Assembly (NCBI RefSeq): GCF_001439605.1
Contig: NZ_LMBX01000008.1
Location: 62,355 to 96,525 of the forward strand
Origin: Cytobacillus praedii
Lineage (GTDB): Bacteria; Bacillota; Bacilli; Bacillales; Cytobacillaceae
Direction of reading: 5' to 3'
DNA: 34,171 bases
In this document: positions 1-14,010 of the stretch, piece by piece
How positions within the stretch are numbered: position 1 is the first letter of the stretch
How the letters are laid out: each line of letters starts with the position of its first letter
The notes under the pieces: model-generated
What the model was told of the DNA's origin: nothing
The model's input: only the letters and a program-made list of their open reading frames with translations
Databases searched by the model: none
Program-made: the position numbers and the translations under genes

Positions 1-7
1 CGTGAAA

Positions 8-335
8 TGCACGATAAAATGAGCCCAAAGCAGAAATGCTCGATAAAGTAAAAAAGTTGCTAGATAAATGCAGAAAAGTGCTCGATAAAACTTTGGGGAT
101 GCAAGATAAACTATGTGAAATGCACGATAAAATGAGCCCAACCCAGAACTGCTTGATAAAAAAAGAAAGTTGCTAGATAAATTCAAGAAAGTGCTCGATA
201 AATCATTAATGATGCAAGATAAACGATGCGAACTGCACGATAAAATGAACCCAACCCGGAACTGCATGATAAAAAAGAAAACTGCTAGATAAATTCAAAA
301 AAGTGCTCAATATACCATTGAGGATGCAAGATAAA
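8..335. repeat. Phased tandem repeat array (21-bp subunits in 113-bp units)
   Basis: The motif TGCNNGATAAA starts at 8, 37, 58, 79, 100, 121, 150, 171, 192, 213, 234, 263, 283, (304, degenerate) and 325. Spacing is 29,21,21,21,21 and then repeats, giving an exact 113-bp higher-order unit (8, 121, 234). The central NN varies in a fixed order within each unit (AC, TC/TT/AT, TA, TC, AA). The array decays after 300. It lies downstream of the clpP terminator. 113 is not a multiple of 3 and stops are frequent, so it is not coding. Function unknown. Confidence 0.85.
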
Positions 336-408
336 CAAAGTGCTCCGCAAATATAAAAATACCTATCTCTGAAGTAATCGATAAAATGAAACCTCTTCCC
401 ATAAACAA

Positions 409-460
409 GTAAAAAAACAAAGAACACATAAGATTTCGTTCGTGAAATCTCATGTGTTCT
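409..460 (-). terminator. Rho-independent terminator of clpP
   Basis: A long inverted repeat (421-460, arms of about 17 bp with one mismatch, starting AGAACACAT) is followed on the minus strand by a T-rich tract (409-420). It lies 16 bases after the clpP stop codon. Confidence 0.85.
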
Positions 461-476
461 CAAATTTTAAACCGAT

Positions 477-1082
477 TTACTTCTCTTTCTTATCTGCTGC
501 AGGATTGCGGGTAATAATTTTATCCACTAATCCGTATTCTAATGCTTTTTCAGCAGTCATGAAATTATCGCGATCTGTATCACGAGCAATTACTTCAAGT
601 GGCTGACCAGTACGTTCAGAAAGAATCGTATTTAGCTTATCACGTAGGAAGAGGATTCGTTTAGCAGCAATTTCGATTTCAGTTGCTTGCCCTTGCGCTC
701 CACCTAGTGGTTGGTGAATCATGACTTCACTGTTTGGAAGAACGAATCGCTTGCCTTTTTCACCAGCTGCAAGAAGGAATGCGCCCATAGAAGCAGCCAT
801 ACCTGTACAAATCGTTGATACATCTGCTTTGATGTACTGCATTGTATCATAGATCGCCATACCAGCAGTAATGCTTCCGCCCGGGCTGTTAATGTATAAT
901 GTAATATCTTTCTCAGGGTTTTCAGCTTCTAAGAATAATAATTGTGCTACAATCGAGTTGGCAACATTATCATCGATTGCACTGCCAAGCATGATAATAC
1001 GATCTTTTAAAAGACGGGAGTAAATATCGTAAGCGCGCTCTCCACGGTTTGTTTGTTCAATAACTGTAGGGATTAGGTTCAT
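477..1082 (-). CDS. clpP: ATP-dependent Clp protease proteolytic subunit ClpP
   Basis: Serine protease subunit that forms the two-ring tetradecameric barrel fed by ClpC, ClpX or ClpE; it degrades misfolded and regulatory proteins in the cytosol. The 201-residue product has the usual ClpP length. The catalytic triad is visible as Ser98 (in AASMG), His123 (in MIHQP) and Asp172 (in DTDRDN), and the NSPGGS glycine-rich loop is at 65-70. The ATG start has an AAAGGAGG ribosome binding site about 8 bases upstream. It is monocistronic: its own promoter lies upstream and a strong terminator follows. The CtsR-type operator over the promoter indicates heat and stress induction. Identification is certain. 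Confidence 0.98.
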   Translation of the reverse strand: MNLIPTVIEQTNRGERAYDIYSRLLKDRIIMLGSAIDDNVANSIVAQLLFLEAENPEKDITLYINSPGGSITAGMAIYDTMQYIKADVSTICTGMAASMGAFLLAAGEKGKRFVLPNSEVMIHQPLGGAQGQATEIEIAAKRILFLRDKLNTILSERTGQPLEVIARDTDRDNFMTAEKALEYGLVDKIITRNPAADKKEK

Positions 1083-1157
1083 CTCATTATTCCTCCTTTA
1101 ATTAAGTAAGGGTAACATACAAATGCCATATATTTTTCCATTGATGTATGTAATCTC

Positions 1158-1187
1158 ATGATACACTGTTGGTCAATAAAGGTCAAA
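1158..1187 (-). promoter_or_regulatory. clpP promoter with CtsR operator
   Basis: On the minus strand TTGACC (1181-1186), a 17-bp spacer and TATCAT (1158-1163) form a sigma-A promoter. The tandem heptads GGTCAAT-AAA-GGTCAAA (1171-1187, plus strand) match the CtsR consensus (A/G)GTCAAA-NAN-(A/G)GTCAAA with one mismatch and cover the -35 and part of the spacer, fitting repression by CtsR. Confidence 0.9.
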
Positions 1188-1352
1188 CAATACACTTCAC
1201 CAAAACAGCATTATTATTCGACATCTTCCTTCTAATAAATATCTCCGTTTCCATCATTCCCGCTCTTCTGGTTTTTAAACAAAAGATTCCTTGCAAAGTT
1301 AGAAAAAATCGCATATAATCTATATTTGTAACGCCAATGCATATTACACAAT

Positions 1353-1424
1353 GCCCTCGTGGTGCAACGGATAGCACGTGAGATTCCGGTTCTTAAGATG
1401 TGGGTTCGATTCCTGCCGAGGGCG
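1353..1424 (+). tRNA. tRNA-Arg (anticodon CCG)
   Basis: A full cloverleaf can be drawn: acceptor GCCCTCG/CGAGGGC with discriminator G, D-stem GTGC/GCAC, anticodon stem TGAGA/TCTTA with loop TTCCGGT (anticodon CCG, reads CGG), and T-arm with loop TTCGATT. CCA is not encoded. The same tRNA sits next to clpP in B. subtilis. A terminator follows at 1450. Confidence 0.95.
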
Positions 1425-1449
1425 CTACTAATTTAGAAAAATTATAAAG

Positions 1450-1490
1450 AAAAGCCGTAAGCCCAACAATTCATGGGTTTGCGGCTTTTT
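1450..1490 (+). terminator. Terminator between tRNA-Arg and the convergent exonuclease gene
   Basis: The inverted repeat AAAAGCCG-T-AAGCCCA / TGGGTTT-G-CGGCTTTT with an 8-base loop ends in a T-run on the plus strand and has an A-run on the left side, so it could work in both directions. Confidence 0.85.
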
Positions 1491-1510
1491 TTAATCTTCA
1501 AGGCGTATCC

Positions 1511-2488
1511 CTAGTTCAGGACATATTTTTTGCGTACGATAGATGATAGAATTAATCGGCAATCTAGCAGTTTTCTAAACTTAGTTTCCGTGAGAATTTC
1601 TATCTCTCTTCCTTCTTCAATTAACTCATAAGCTTTTCTTTCCTTTGTACTTAAACCGCTGCTTCCAACAAGTAAATGATCCTGTTTGCCAACGACAAGA
1701 TAATTTGTTTTAGAGCTTACTCCACTTTTAATGATTCCTCCTAGGTTAACTACTCCTTGCATCGCTTCCTCACGATCCATTGTTAATTCACCTGTGAAAA
1801 CAACGTTCTTGCCATAAAAAGGGTGATGGATATCAAAATCGTTAGTAGATGCGACCATGTCTTTTGTGGATATTTTGGTGAAATTCTTTTTTCTCTTCTT
1901 AAATTCCGTTTGAATTTTTAATTCCGAGAATCGTTTTATCGGTATTGAATTGTACGTACTAATATAAGTATGGATGGATTTTCTTCTTTTGGTTTCAATA
2001 CATTTTAAGACTAATTCCGCACATGCTCTTGCATCATCTAAGGCGTTGTGGTGATTATTGAGAGTTATGCCAAACCTTTCTGTTCGGTCTTTTAATGAGC
2101 TGCCAATGCCTTCTCCGCTGCAGGCGCGAGTGCTTATTGGAATGCTGCACACATATTCGAATTCAGGAATTTCAGCTGAATAGGTTTTCAAGCAATTCTT
2201 CAATACATTCATATCGAACTGCGCATTATGTGCGACGAATAAACTCTCACTATGAAAATAATGACTAATATCAGCCCACACTTCATCGAATTTTGGTGCG
2301 TTTTTTAAATCATCAACAGATAGACCATGAATTTTTGACATTTCGGGATTGAGTTCGAGGGTAGGCGGCTGAATCAGATAATATTTTTCATCTATGATTG
2401 TATTGTTCTGGATGAATACCATACCTAAAGAACATGCACTGTTCATATTGTTATTGGCTATTTCAAAATCAATCGTTATGAAATCCAT
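1511..2488 (-). CDS. DnaQ-family 3'-5' exonuclease with C-terminal BRCT domain
   Basis: Predicted DEDDh exonuclease of the DNA polymerase III epsilon type. The N-terminal domain (about 1-165) shows Asp7 and Glu9 (DFE), Asp92 (HNAQFD) and His147/Asp152 (HNALDD), the five catalytic positions. After a basic linker, residues about 224-310 form a BRCT domain (FYGKNVVFTGEL, then NLGGIIKSGVSSKTNYLVVG), as in DNA ligase. Such exonuclease-BRCT proteins are common in Firmicutes and are presumed to act in DNA repair or processing rather than as replicative proofreader; the exact substrate is unknown. The ATG start has an AAAGGGGG site about 6 bases upstream. It is divergent from sigL and convergent with tRNA-Arg. 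Confidence 0.88.
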   Translation of the reverse strand: MDFITIDFEIANNNMNSACSLGMVFIQNNTIIDEKYYLIQPPTLELNPEMSKIHGLSVDDLKNAPKFDEVWADISHYFHSESLFVAHNAQFDMNVLKNCLKTYSAEIPEFEYVCSIPISTRACSGEGIGSSLKDRTERFGITLNNHHNALDDARACAELVLKCIETKRRKSIHTYISTYNSIPIKRFSELKIQTEFKKRKKNFTKISTKDMVASTNDFDIHHPFYGKNVVFTGELTMDREEAMQGVVNLGGIIKSGVSSKTNYLVVGKQDHLLVGSSGLSTKERKAYELIEEGREIEILTETKFRKLLDCRLILSSIVRKKYVLN

Positions 2489-2755
2489 TGGGCTTCCCCC
2501 TTTAAGAGTAAAGTTATATCATCCTGCATGGATTTAGAAAAATTACAGGACGAGATTTAATAAACAGATTCTATTAAAATGAATGGCCTGTAGGCTTAAA
2601 TCATTGAAGTATCTTCTCTATTATTATAAAGTGATTGAAGCATTCACTTCATCCCTTTTTTGTTTTGAACAGAACTGCAAGCCTTCCTTATGCCAATATT
2701 TTTCCATACAACATTCCGTCACGTTATTGTAAAATGAACACGAGGGGGGATTAAA

Positions 2756-4087
2756 ATGAACTTACAAGCAGGGTTATGGCAACAGCAGACATTGAAGTTA
2801 ACAATGACGCAAGAGCTGACACAGGCGATTGCTTTGCTGCAATATAATGCACAGGAGCTTTCTGCTTTCTTAGAGAATAAAGCATTGGAAAACCCCTTAT
2901 TGCAGATTGAGCCTGGCAATGTGCAAGCCATGGACCCCCGGAAGGATCGAGTGAAGCCAACTCGTAAGAAAGTCGATAAAGATAAGCAAAACTGGATTGA
3001 ACAGATTGGGGAAACAGTGACTTATTTGGATGAATATTTAAAGTCACAGGTAGATCTCGATTTATTAACTATAAATGGAAAGAAAGTATTTGACTATTTA
3101 GTTGAGTGTATCGATGAAAACGGTTACTTTCGCGCGGAGATTAGTGAAGTAGCTGCTCATTTTAAACTATCAGAAGCAGAAGTCTATGAACATCTTGAAC
3201 TATTGCAAGGATTAGAACCCGCTGGGATCGGTGCCCGGAATTTGCAAGAATGCCTTTTATTGCAATTACGCCGCTGTGAGAAGAGGAATGCACTTGCAGA
3301 AGAAATCGTGGCGAAGCATTTCCTTTCTTTTGCTGAAAAGAAATGGAAGGATATAGCTAAATTGCTCAATGTAAAATTAAATGAGATTCAAGAGGTATTC
3401 GATTTCATTCAAACATTAAACCCAAGACCAGCATCCTCTTTCCAACACGAAAAGTCTGCTTACATAGTGCCTGATGTTGTGATTAAATGGGAGGGGGAAT
3501 CCTTTGTGGTAAGTATTTTTGATGAAGCACTCCCAAAGATTAGTTTTAACAGTGGATATTATGAAAAGTTTGCTTCTAATCAAGATAAACAAGTTAATCG
3601 CTTTATTCAGGAAAATCAGCAGGATTATCAGTGGATCATGAGAAGCATTGAGCAGAGAAAAGAAACGCTAACAAAGGTTTCCTTGAAAATTGTTGAAAAA
3701 CAAGGGGATTTTTTCATGAACGGGCCAGCTTATTTACGCCCGATGACGATGAAGGAAATTGCTGATGAACTTGAGATTCATGAGTCAACGGTCAGCCGTG
3801 CCGTTAGAGAAAAGTATGCGCAAACTCCTTTTGGCACATATGAATTAAGATCCTTCTTTTCAAGCACGATAAAAACTACATCAGACGAGAATACCTCATC
3901 GAAGCAAGTGAAGACAGTTATCAGCCAATTGGTTGAAGGTGAAAACAAACAAAAGCCATTGTCCGATCAGGAAATCGTTCATTTGTTAAAAGAAAAAGAG
4001 GGGATGGTTGTTTCGCGAAGAACGATTGCGAAATACCGGGATCAGCTCGGGATTCCTTCTTCATCTAAAAGGAAACGCTATGAATGA
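2756..4087 (+). CDS. sigL: RNA polymerase sigma-54 factor SigL (RpoN)
   Basis: Sigma-54 directs RNA polymerase to -24/-12 promoters that need an enhancer-binding ATPase; in Bacillus these serve levanase, branched-chain amino acid and arginine catabolism. The 443-residue protein has the expected parts: a Gln/Leu-rich region I at the N-terminus (GLWQQQTLKLTMTQEL), the core-binding region, a helix-turn-helix near 329-360 (EIADELEIHESTVSRAVREK) and the RpoN box near 420-432 (SRRTIAKYRDQLG), which binds the -24 element. A GAGGGGGGATT ribosome binding site precedes the ATG. A small glutaredoxin-like gene begins 13 bases after its stop, and the pair probably forms one transcript ending at 4414. This position upstream of cggR is typical of Bacillaceae. 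Confidence 0.97.
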   Translation: MNLQAGLWQQQTLKLTMTQELTQAIALLQYNAQELSAFLENKALENPLLQIEPGNVQAMDPRKDRVKPTRKKVDKDKQNWIEQIGETVTYLDEYLKSQVDLDLLTINGKKVFDYLVECIDENGYFRAEISEVAAHFKLSEAEVYEHLELLQGLEPAGIGARNLQECLLLQLRRCEKRNALAEEIVAKHFLSFAEKKWKDIAKLLNVKLNEIQEVFDFIQTLNPRPASSFQHEKSAYIVPDVVIKWEGESFVVSIFDEALPKISFNSGYYEKFASNQDKQVNRFIQENQQDYQWIMRSIEQRKETLTKVSLKIVEKQGDFFMNGPAYLRPMTMKEIADELEIHESTVSRAVREKYAQTPFGTYELRSFFSSTIKTTSDENTSSKQVKTVISQLVEGENKQKPLSDQEIVHLLKEKEGMVVSRRTIAKYRDQLGIPSSSKRKRYE

Positions 4088-4100
4088 AGGGAGAATTGCA

Positions 4101-4358
4101 ATGAACAAACGTACACTTGTGCTTTATACACGCAGCCGCTGTTCACTTTGTGATAAGGCAAAAAAGATTATCCTGGAATTGCAGGAAGAATGGAATTTTA
4201 TTCTTAAAGAAATTGATATAGATACGAGCGATGAATTGACGGAAAAGTATGGAATTATGATTCCGGTTGTTGAAATTGACGGGGAAGAAGTTCAATATGG
4301 ACAGATTGATTATCTGACCATTAGTGACGCTTTTTCAGAAAAAAGTAAATCTTTTTAA
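4101..4358 (+). CDS. Glutaredoxin-like thioredoxin-fold protein
   Basis: An 85-residue thioredoxin-fold protein with a CSLC redox motif near residue 17-20 (YTRSRCSLCDKAK), the expected beta-alpha-beta start and a cis-Pro segment (GIMIPVVEIDG). It should carry out thiol-disulfide exchange in the cytosol; partners are unknown. The start was set at ATG 4101 because a GAAGGGAGA site lies about 7 bases upstream and the protein then begins just before the first beta strand; the reading frame is open further upstream into the end of sigL, but that part has no family resemblance. Cotranscribed with sigL. Confidence 0.85.
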   Translation: MNKRTLVLYTRSRCSLCDKAKKIILELQEEWNFILKEIDIDTSDELTEKYGIMIPVVEIDGEEVQYGQIDYLTISDAFSEKSKSF

Positions 4359-4387
4359 TTGAATTCACTAATTACTCCTGTTAAAAT
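4359..4387 (+). promoter_or_regulatory. Sigma-A promoter of cggR-gapA
   Basis: TTGAAT (4359-4364), a 17-bp spacer and TAAAAT (4382-4387). The start would fall near 4393, just upstream of the CggR operator, which matches the B. subtilis roadblock arrangement. Confidence 0.75.
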
Positions 4388-4414
4388 GTAGATATAGCAG
4401 GAGTGATTTTTTTT
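4371..4414 (+). terminator. Terminator of the sigL-glutaredoxin transcript, overlapping the cggR promoter
   Basis: ACTCCTG (4374-4380) and CAGGAGT (4398-4404) form a stem, extended by AT pairs, with a 17-base loop and eight T residues at 4407-4414. The loop contains the -10 box of the cggR promoter. Confidence 0.7.
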
Positions 4415-4422
4415 GCTTCAAT

Positions 4423-4458
4423 CGGGACACAATATGTCTACGAGGGACAAAAAATGTC
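4423..4458 (+). promoter_or_regulatory. CggR operator
   Basis: CGGGAC-N6-TGTC-N4-AGGGAC-N6-TGTC matches the known tandem CggR operator CGGGACN6TGTCN4CGGGACN6TGTC with one mismatch. It lies between promoter and cggR start. Fructose-1,6-bisphosphate relieves CggR binding in B. subtilis. Confidence 0.95.
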
Positions 4459-4474
4459 CAGGAGGATGAAATCA

Positions 4475-6551
<2,077 letters not shown>

Positions 6552-6625
6552 AATCTTAATAAATTCCTTGGAATGTTTTAAACATATTGGAAATTGAAAG
6601 TGCAAACGTCTATAATGATATATGG

Positions 6626-6661
6626 TAAAGGGGAGCGGGGAACAAACCCCTCTCCTTTTTC
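6626..6661 (+). terminator. Terminator or attenuator between gapA and pgk
   Basis: AAAGGGGAG-CGGGG / CCCCT-CTCCTTTTT stem with a 6-base loop, ending in a T-run. It sits in the 196-base gapA-pgk gap and probably gives partial termination, since pgk to eno are otherwise closely spaced. Confidence 0.8.
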
Positions 6662-6747
6662 TATGATGAGTTTTCGCAATTTTTATTGCATGGGTGAAAA
6701 CCTAAGCAAGTACTACTTATTTGTAAACATGTGGGGGTCATTTTGCG

Positions 6748-7932
6748 ATGAACAAAAAAAGCGTTAAAGATGTGGATTTAAAAGGGAAAAAGGTTTTTTG
6801 CCGTGTTGATTTCAATGTACCGATGAAAGATGGCAAAGTGACTGATGAAACACGAATCCGCGCTGCACTGCCAACGATTCAATACTTAACAGACCAAGGA
6901 GCAAAAGTGATTTTAGCAAGTCACCTTGGACGTCCAAAGGGACAGGTAGTTGAAGAACTGCGCCTGACACCGGTCGCAGCTCGTTTATCTGAGCTTCTTG
7001 GTACAGAAGTAAAAAAAGCAGATGAAGCATATGGAGAAACGGTTAAAGAAATGATAGGAACAATGGTAGAAGGAGATGTCATGCTTCTTGAAAATGTTCG
7101 TTTCTATCCTGGCGAGGAAAAAAATGATCCTGAGCTAGCGAAAGCTTTTGCTGATTTAGCCGATCTATATGTAAACGATGCGTTCGGGGCTGCACACCGT
7201 GCACATGCTTCAACAGAAGGAATTGCTCATCATCTTCCAGCTGTATCTGGCCTTTTAATGGAAAAAGAGCTAGATGTATTAGGAAAGGCTTTATCTAATC
7301 CAGAGCGTCCATTTACAGCGATAATTGGTGGAGCAAAGGTAAAAGATAAAATTGGCGTGATTGAAAATCTGCTAGAAAAGGTAGATAACTTAATCATTGG
7401 CGGCGGCTTGGCTTATACGTTCGTAAAGGCAAATGGCCATGAAATAGGAAAATCACTTTTAGAAGAAGATAAAATAGATTTAGCAAAATCATTTATGAAA
7501 AAAGCAGAGGAAAAGGGAGTCAACTTCTATATGCCTGTTGACGCTGTTATTGCTGATGATTTCTCCGTGGAAGCAAACACAAAAACGGTTGCGATTGAGG
7601 AAATTCCAGCCGATTGGCAAGCCCTTGATATCGGACCAAAAACAGCTGAAATTTACAGTGATGTGATCCAAAATTCAAAGCTTGTGATCTGGAATGGACC
7701 AATGGGTGTATTTGAATGGGATAAATTTGCGGGTGGAACAAGAGCTGTGGCTGAAGCTTTAGCAGAAGCAAACGATACATATTCGGTTATTGGCGGCGGA
7801 GACTCTGCAGCAGCTGTAGAAAAGTTCTATCTTGCTGACCGTATGAGCCATATTTCCACTGGCGGCGGTGCTTCCCTTGAGTTTATGGAGGGCAAGGCTT
7901 TACCAGGCGTAGTAGCATTGAACGACAAATAG
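6748..7932 (+). CDS. pgk: Phosphoglycerate kinase
   Basis: Transfers the acyl phosphate of 1,3-bisphosphoglycerate to ADP, giving ATP and 3-phosphoglycerate. The 394-residue protein shows the N-domain substrate motif [10 protein letters not shown], the basic-patch [22 protein letters not shown] and the C-domain nucleotide-binding [12 protein letters not shown] and GGGDSAAA. Length and motifs are normal for the family. A GGGGG site lies about 10 bases before the ATG. It is the third gene of the gapA operon; readthrough of the 6626 hairpin is expected, and no clear separate promoter was seen in the gap. Confidence 0.98.
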   Translation: MNKKSVKDVDLKGKKVFCRVDFNVPMKDGKVTDETRIRAALPTIQYLTDQGAKVILASHLGRPKGQVVEELRLTPVAARLSELLGTEVKKADEAYGETVKEMIGTMVEGDVMLLENVRFYPGEEKNDPELAKAFADLADLYVNDAFGAAHRAHASTEGIAHHLPAVSGLLMEKELDVLGKALSNPERPFTAIIGGAKVKDKIGVIENLLEKVDNLIIGGGLAYTFVKANGHEIGKSLLEEDKIDLAKSFMKKAEEKGVNFYMPVDAVIADDFSVEANTKTVAIEEIPADWQALDIGPKTAEIYSDVIQNSKLVIWNGPMGVFEWDKFAGGTRAVAEALAEANDTYSVIGGGDSAAAVEKFYLADRMSHISTGGGASLEFMEGKALPGVVALNDK

Positions 7933-7942
7933 AAAAGTGTGG

Positions 7943-11642
<3,700 letters not shown>

Positions 11643-11651
11643 GTTTGAAGG

Positions 11652-11677
11652 GGCGGCCATTGTGGCCGCCTTTTTTT
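11652..11677 (+). terminator. Terminator of the glycolytic operon
   Basis: Perfect 8-bp stem GGCGGCCA/TGGCCGCC with a TTG loop, followed by seven T residues, 9 bases after the eno stop. Confidence 0.95.
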
Positions 11678-11684
11678 GTGGTTT

Positions 11685-11797
11685 GGCGAATATAATCGGT
11701 GTAACGGCGAATTTATTTCATTTTTGTCCAATATATCGAGGTGGACGGCGAATATATCATTTTTTTGTCCAATAAAAGTTGTTGCACGGCGAATATC
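11685..11797. repeat. Second phased degenerate repeat array
   Basis: GGCGAAT occurs at 11685, 11706, 11747 and 11788 (spacing 21, 41, 41), with TGTCCAAT starting at 11725 and 11766 halfway between. The unit is thus about 41 bp made of two related halves of 19-22 bp sharing C(G/A)AATATAT-like ends. It lies between the eno terminator and the end of the broken NERD gene. Confidence 0.75.
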
Positions 11798-12757
11798 TTA
11801 TTGAGGATGGTACACTCTCCCTTTATTTGCTCCTGAACTTGGCAGATTCATTCGCATAAGCAGCTTGGATGCCATATCTACGGATGTTAAATGGGTAAAT
11901 TCACGAAATTGCTTGTTAGACATCGTTGAATTCATCAAGAGAAAGAAATCTTTTACTGCTTCAACATGTGCACTTTTATCAAAGCACCCACATTTTTCGC
12001 AAAACCACTTTCTGCGCACACGTGTCATCCCAAATGCTTTGCAATTCGGACACTGTACCCCGGTTATCACTTCTGATTTTGCTACCCCATATTTCAGCAG
12101 AATATCCTGTGTACCTGGAACATGACTTTTAAGCAATAATTTACATAATTTCCGTATGCCTTTCCTATCTATTACATCATCTTTTATACACTCTTTCAGT
12201 TTCTTTGAGACGTTCCAGCAGATTATACCCATGTACGATCTTTTTCAAAATGGATGGATTACGAGAATTGGTTTTTATAATGGTTGAGGGACTGCTGAAG
12301 GCAACTAAATAATCGATGGGAATCTGAGAGTAGCCATGATTGCTAAGAAATGTGCTTAATTGCTGCTGGTGCCATCTGGCTTGAACAAGGGGATTTTGAA
12401 AACCTTCTTCTTTATCATTTGCAGTTCGAATAAGTTGGTTAAACGAATCTTCGAGAAGCAGTGTACCGTAGAAATTCTTGCATTCGAGGATGAAGGCAAG
12501 ACGTCTGGTGAGAACAAGGTAATCGATTTGAAAAAGCGAGGGCCGCTGGGAAGACGAAGATCATGAAAAACAAAATAATCTTTTTCAGAGAGGAAATCTA
12601 AGTAATAGGATATTGCCCGTTCCCCATTATAGCCAGCTTGCCTTTTTCTTAAATCTTCCTTCATTTCAGTATACTTAGCATGATCTGCAGATATGCGCCG
12701 CATTAATGCCTCCAATTTTAAAATACTGCTTGGTTTCGATAACTCTTTTACAATCAA
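11798..12757 (-). pseudogene. NERD-domain protein gene broken by two compensating frameshifts
   Basis: A TTG start at 12757 with an AAAGGAGT site 7 bases upstream opens a frame with a NERD (nuclease-related) domain start (GYNGERAISYYLDFL, VFHDLRLPSGP). At a run of five A (plus strand, 12531-12535) the frame shifts; a second frame then continues the domain (FQIDYLVLTRRLAFILECKNF with the Glu-Cys-Lys active-site-like motif, then QNPLVQARWHQQQL). At an A-run near 12190 the first frame resumes, with a zinc ribbon (CPNC...CEKCGC) and a helical tail up to the stop at 11798. A one-base loss and a one-base gain thus cancel out. NERD proteins are of unknown function, presumed DNA or RNA processing. 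Either a true pseudogene or two homopolymer sequencing errors. Confidence 0.8.
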
Positions 12758-12837
12758 AATAATCACTCCTTTCCCAATAGACTTCGATCTCCAAAAAAAC
12801 ATTCCTTTCAGAAACTATGGCCAAATTCTGAATTCTA

Positions 12838-12866
12838 TTGCCAATAAAACACAACTATGATAAAAT
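12838..12866 (+). promoter_or_regulatory. Sigma-A promoter of secG
   Basis: TTGCCA (12838-12843), a 17-bp spacer, TAAAAT (12861-12866); 35 bases before the secG ribosome binding site region. Confidence 0.75.
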
Positions 12867-12907
12867 TAGTGATACTGTAAAAGGTTCGTTTCAGGAGGTG
12901 GGCTTTT

Positions 12908-13141
12908 ATGCATGCACTATTAATCACGCTATTGGTTATTGTATCTGTCGGACTTATTGTCGTTGTACTTCTGCAATCAGGTAAAAGTGCTGGTCTATCC
13001 GGTGCCATTTCTGGAGGAGCAGAACAGCTTTTTGGAAAACAAAAAGCACGCGGGCTGGATCTTATTCTTCACCGCATCACAATTGTTCTTTCAGTCCTAT
13101 TTTTCATTTTAACTATTGGAGTATCCTATTTCGCTTTATAA
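12908..13141 (+). CDS. secG: Preprotein translocase subunit SecG
   Basis: Small membrane subunit of the SecYEG protein-export channel that aids SecA-driven translocation. 77 residues, two transmembrane helices (about 4-22 and 55-75) separated by the conserved polar loop with [24 protein letters not shown]. An AGGAGGTGG site precedes the ATG. It has its own promoter and a terminator. In B. subtilis secG also precedes the carboxylesterase gene and rnr. Confidence 0.96.
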   Translation: MHALLITLLVIVSVGLIVVVLLQSGKSAGLSGAISGGAEQLFGKQKARGLDLILHRITIVLSVLFFILTIGVSYFAL

Positions 13142-13148
13142 AAAATTG

Positions 13149-13176
13149 CCTGGCCTTCATTAGGTCAGGTTTTTTT
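13149..13176 (+). terminator. Terminator after secG
   Basis: CCTGGCCT/AGGTCAGG stem (one G-T pair) with a TCATT loop and a T-run. Confidence 0.9.
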
Positions 13177-13242
13177 CGTTGATTTTGATTAAAATAGTAG
13201 TAATTATTTAAATGAATTTACATAAAAAGGAGTATTATATAG

Positions 13243-13989
13243 ATGAAAATTGTTACACCAAAGCCGTTTACTTTTGGAAATGGAAAGAGAGCGGTGCTGC
13301 TGCTGCATGGATTTACAGGGAACACAGCGGATGTACGAATGATGGGTCGTTTTTTAGAAGGAAAAGGGTATACATGTCATGCACCTCAATACAAGGGGCA
13401 TGGTGTACCGCCAGAGGAGCTTGTTCATACAGGTCCTGAAGACTGGTGGAAGGACGTCATGGATGGATATGAATTCTTGAAGAATAAGGGCCATCAAGAA
13501 ATTGCAGTGGCAGGGCTATCTTTAGGTGGCGTATTTTCCTTGAAATTAGGTTACACTGTACCTATTAAGGGAATTATCCCCATGTGTGCACCTATGCATA
13601 TTAAGAGTGAAGAAGTGATGTATGAAGGGATCCTTCAGTATGCCCGCCAATATAAGCAGCTGGAAGGGAAAGCTGAAGCGCAAATTGAGCAAGAGATGGC
13701 TGAGTTTCAAAAAACACCGATGAATACATTAAAAGCCCTTCAAGAATTGATTGCTGATGTTCGCAATCATGTGGATATGATTTATTCTCCTACTTTCGTT
13801 GTTCAAGCACGAGAGGATCATATGATCAACACGGATAGTGCGAACATTATTTATAATGAAGTGGAATCGGATATGAAAGAAATTAAATGGTTTGAGGAAT
13901 CAGGTCATGTAATTACACTTGATAAAGAACGGGATCAGCTTCATGAAGATGTATATCAGTTTTTAGAAAAGCTAGATTGGGAAGAATAA
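13243..13989 (+). CDS. Carboxylesterase (Est30-like alpha/beta hydrolase)
   Basis: Serine esterase acting on short-chain esters, close to the Est30 carboxylesterase of Geobacillus and B. subtilis YvaK. In 248 residues the oxyanion-hole segment LLHGFTGN (20-27), nucleophile Ser93 in GLSLGG, Asp192 in AREDHM and His222 in ESGHVI form the triad at the same positions as in Est30. No signal peptide, so cytosolic. An AAGGAGT site precedes the ATG. It lies 21 bases before rnr and is likely cotranscribed with it; the physiological substrate is unknown. Confidence 0.9.
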   Translation: MKIVTPKPFTFGNGKRAVLLLHGFTGNTADVRMMGRFLEGKGYTCHAPQYKGHGVPPEELVHTGPEDWWKDVMDGYEFLKNKGHQEIAVAGLSLGGVFSLKLGYTVPIKGIIPMCAPMHIKSEEVMYEGILQYARQYKQLEGKAEAQIEQEMAEFQKTPMNTLKALQELIADVRNHVDMIYSPTFVVQAREDHMINTDSANIIYNEVESDMKEIKWFEESGHVITLDKERDQLHEDVYQFLEKLDWEE

Positions 13990-14010
13990 AAGAAAAGGAG
14001 GGGATATTGA

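Noticed and set aside
8..335. CRISPR-like array
   Set aside because: Repeat motif is only 11 bp, the intervening bases are themselves repeated between units, and no cas genes are present.
206..463. 85-codon minus-strand frame across the repeat array and clpP terminator
   Set aside because: It lies on the 113-bp repeat, whose unit is not a multiple of 3, has no ribosome binding site and runs through the terminator hairpin.
4454..4468. ATG codons at 4454 and 4466 as start of cggR
   Set aside because: 4454 lies upstream of the AGGAGG site and inside the CggR operator, and 4466 directly abuts the site; TTG 4475 has correct spacing and gives the family length.
12356..12802. Separate 148-residue protein starting at ATG 12802
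   Set aside because: Its last third after the poly-A run has no resemblance to the NERD family and is the out-of-frame part of the broken gene; the start with a ribosome binding site is TTG 12757.
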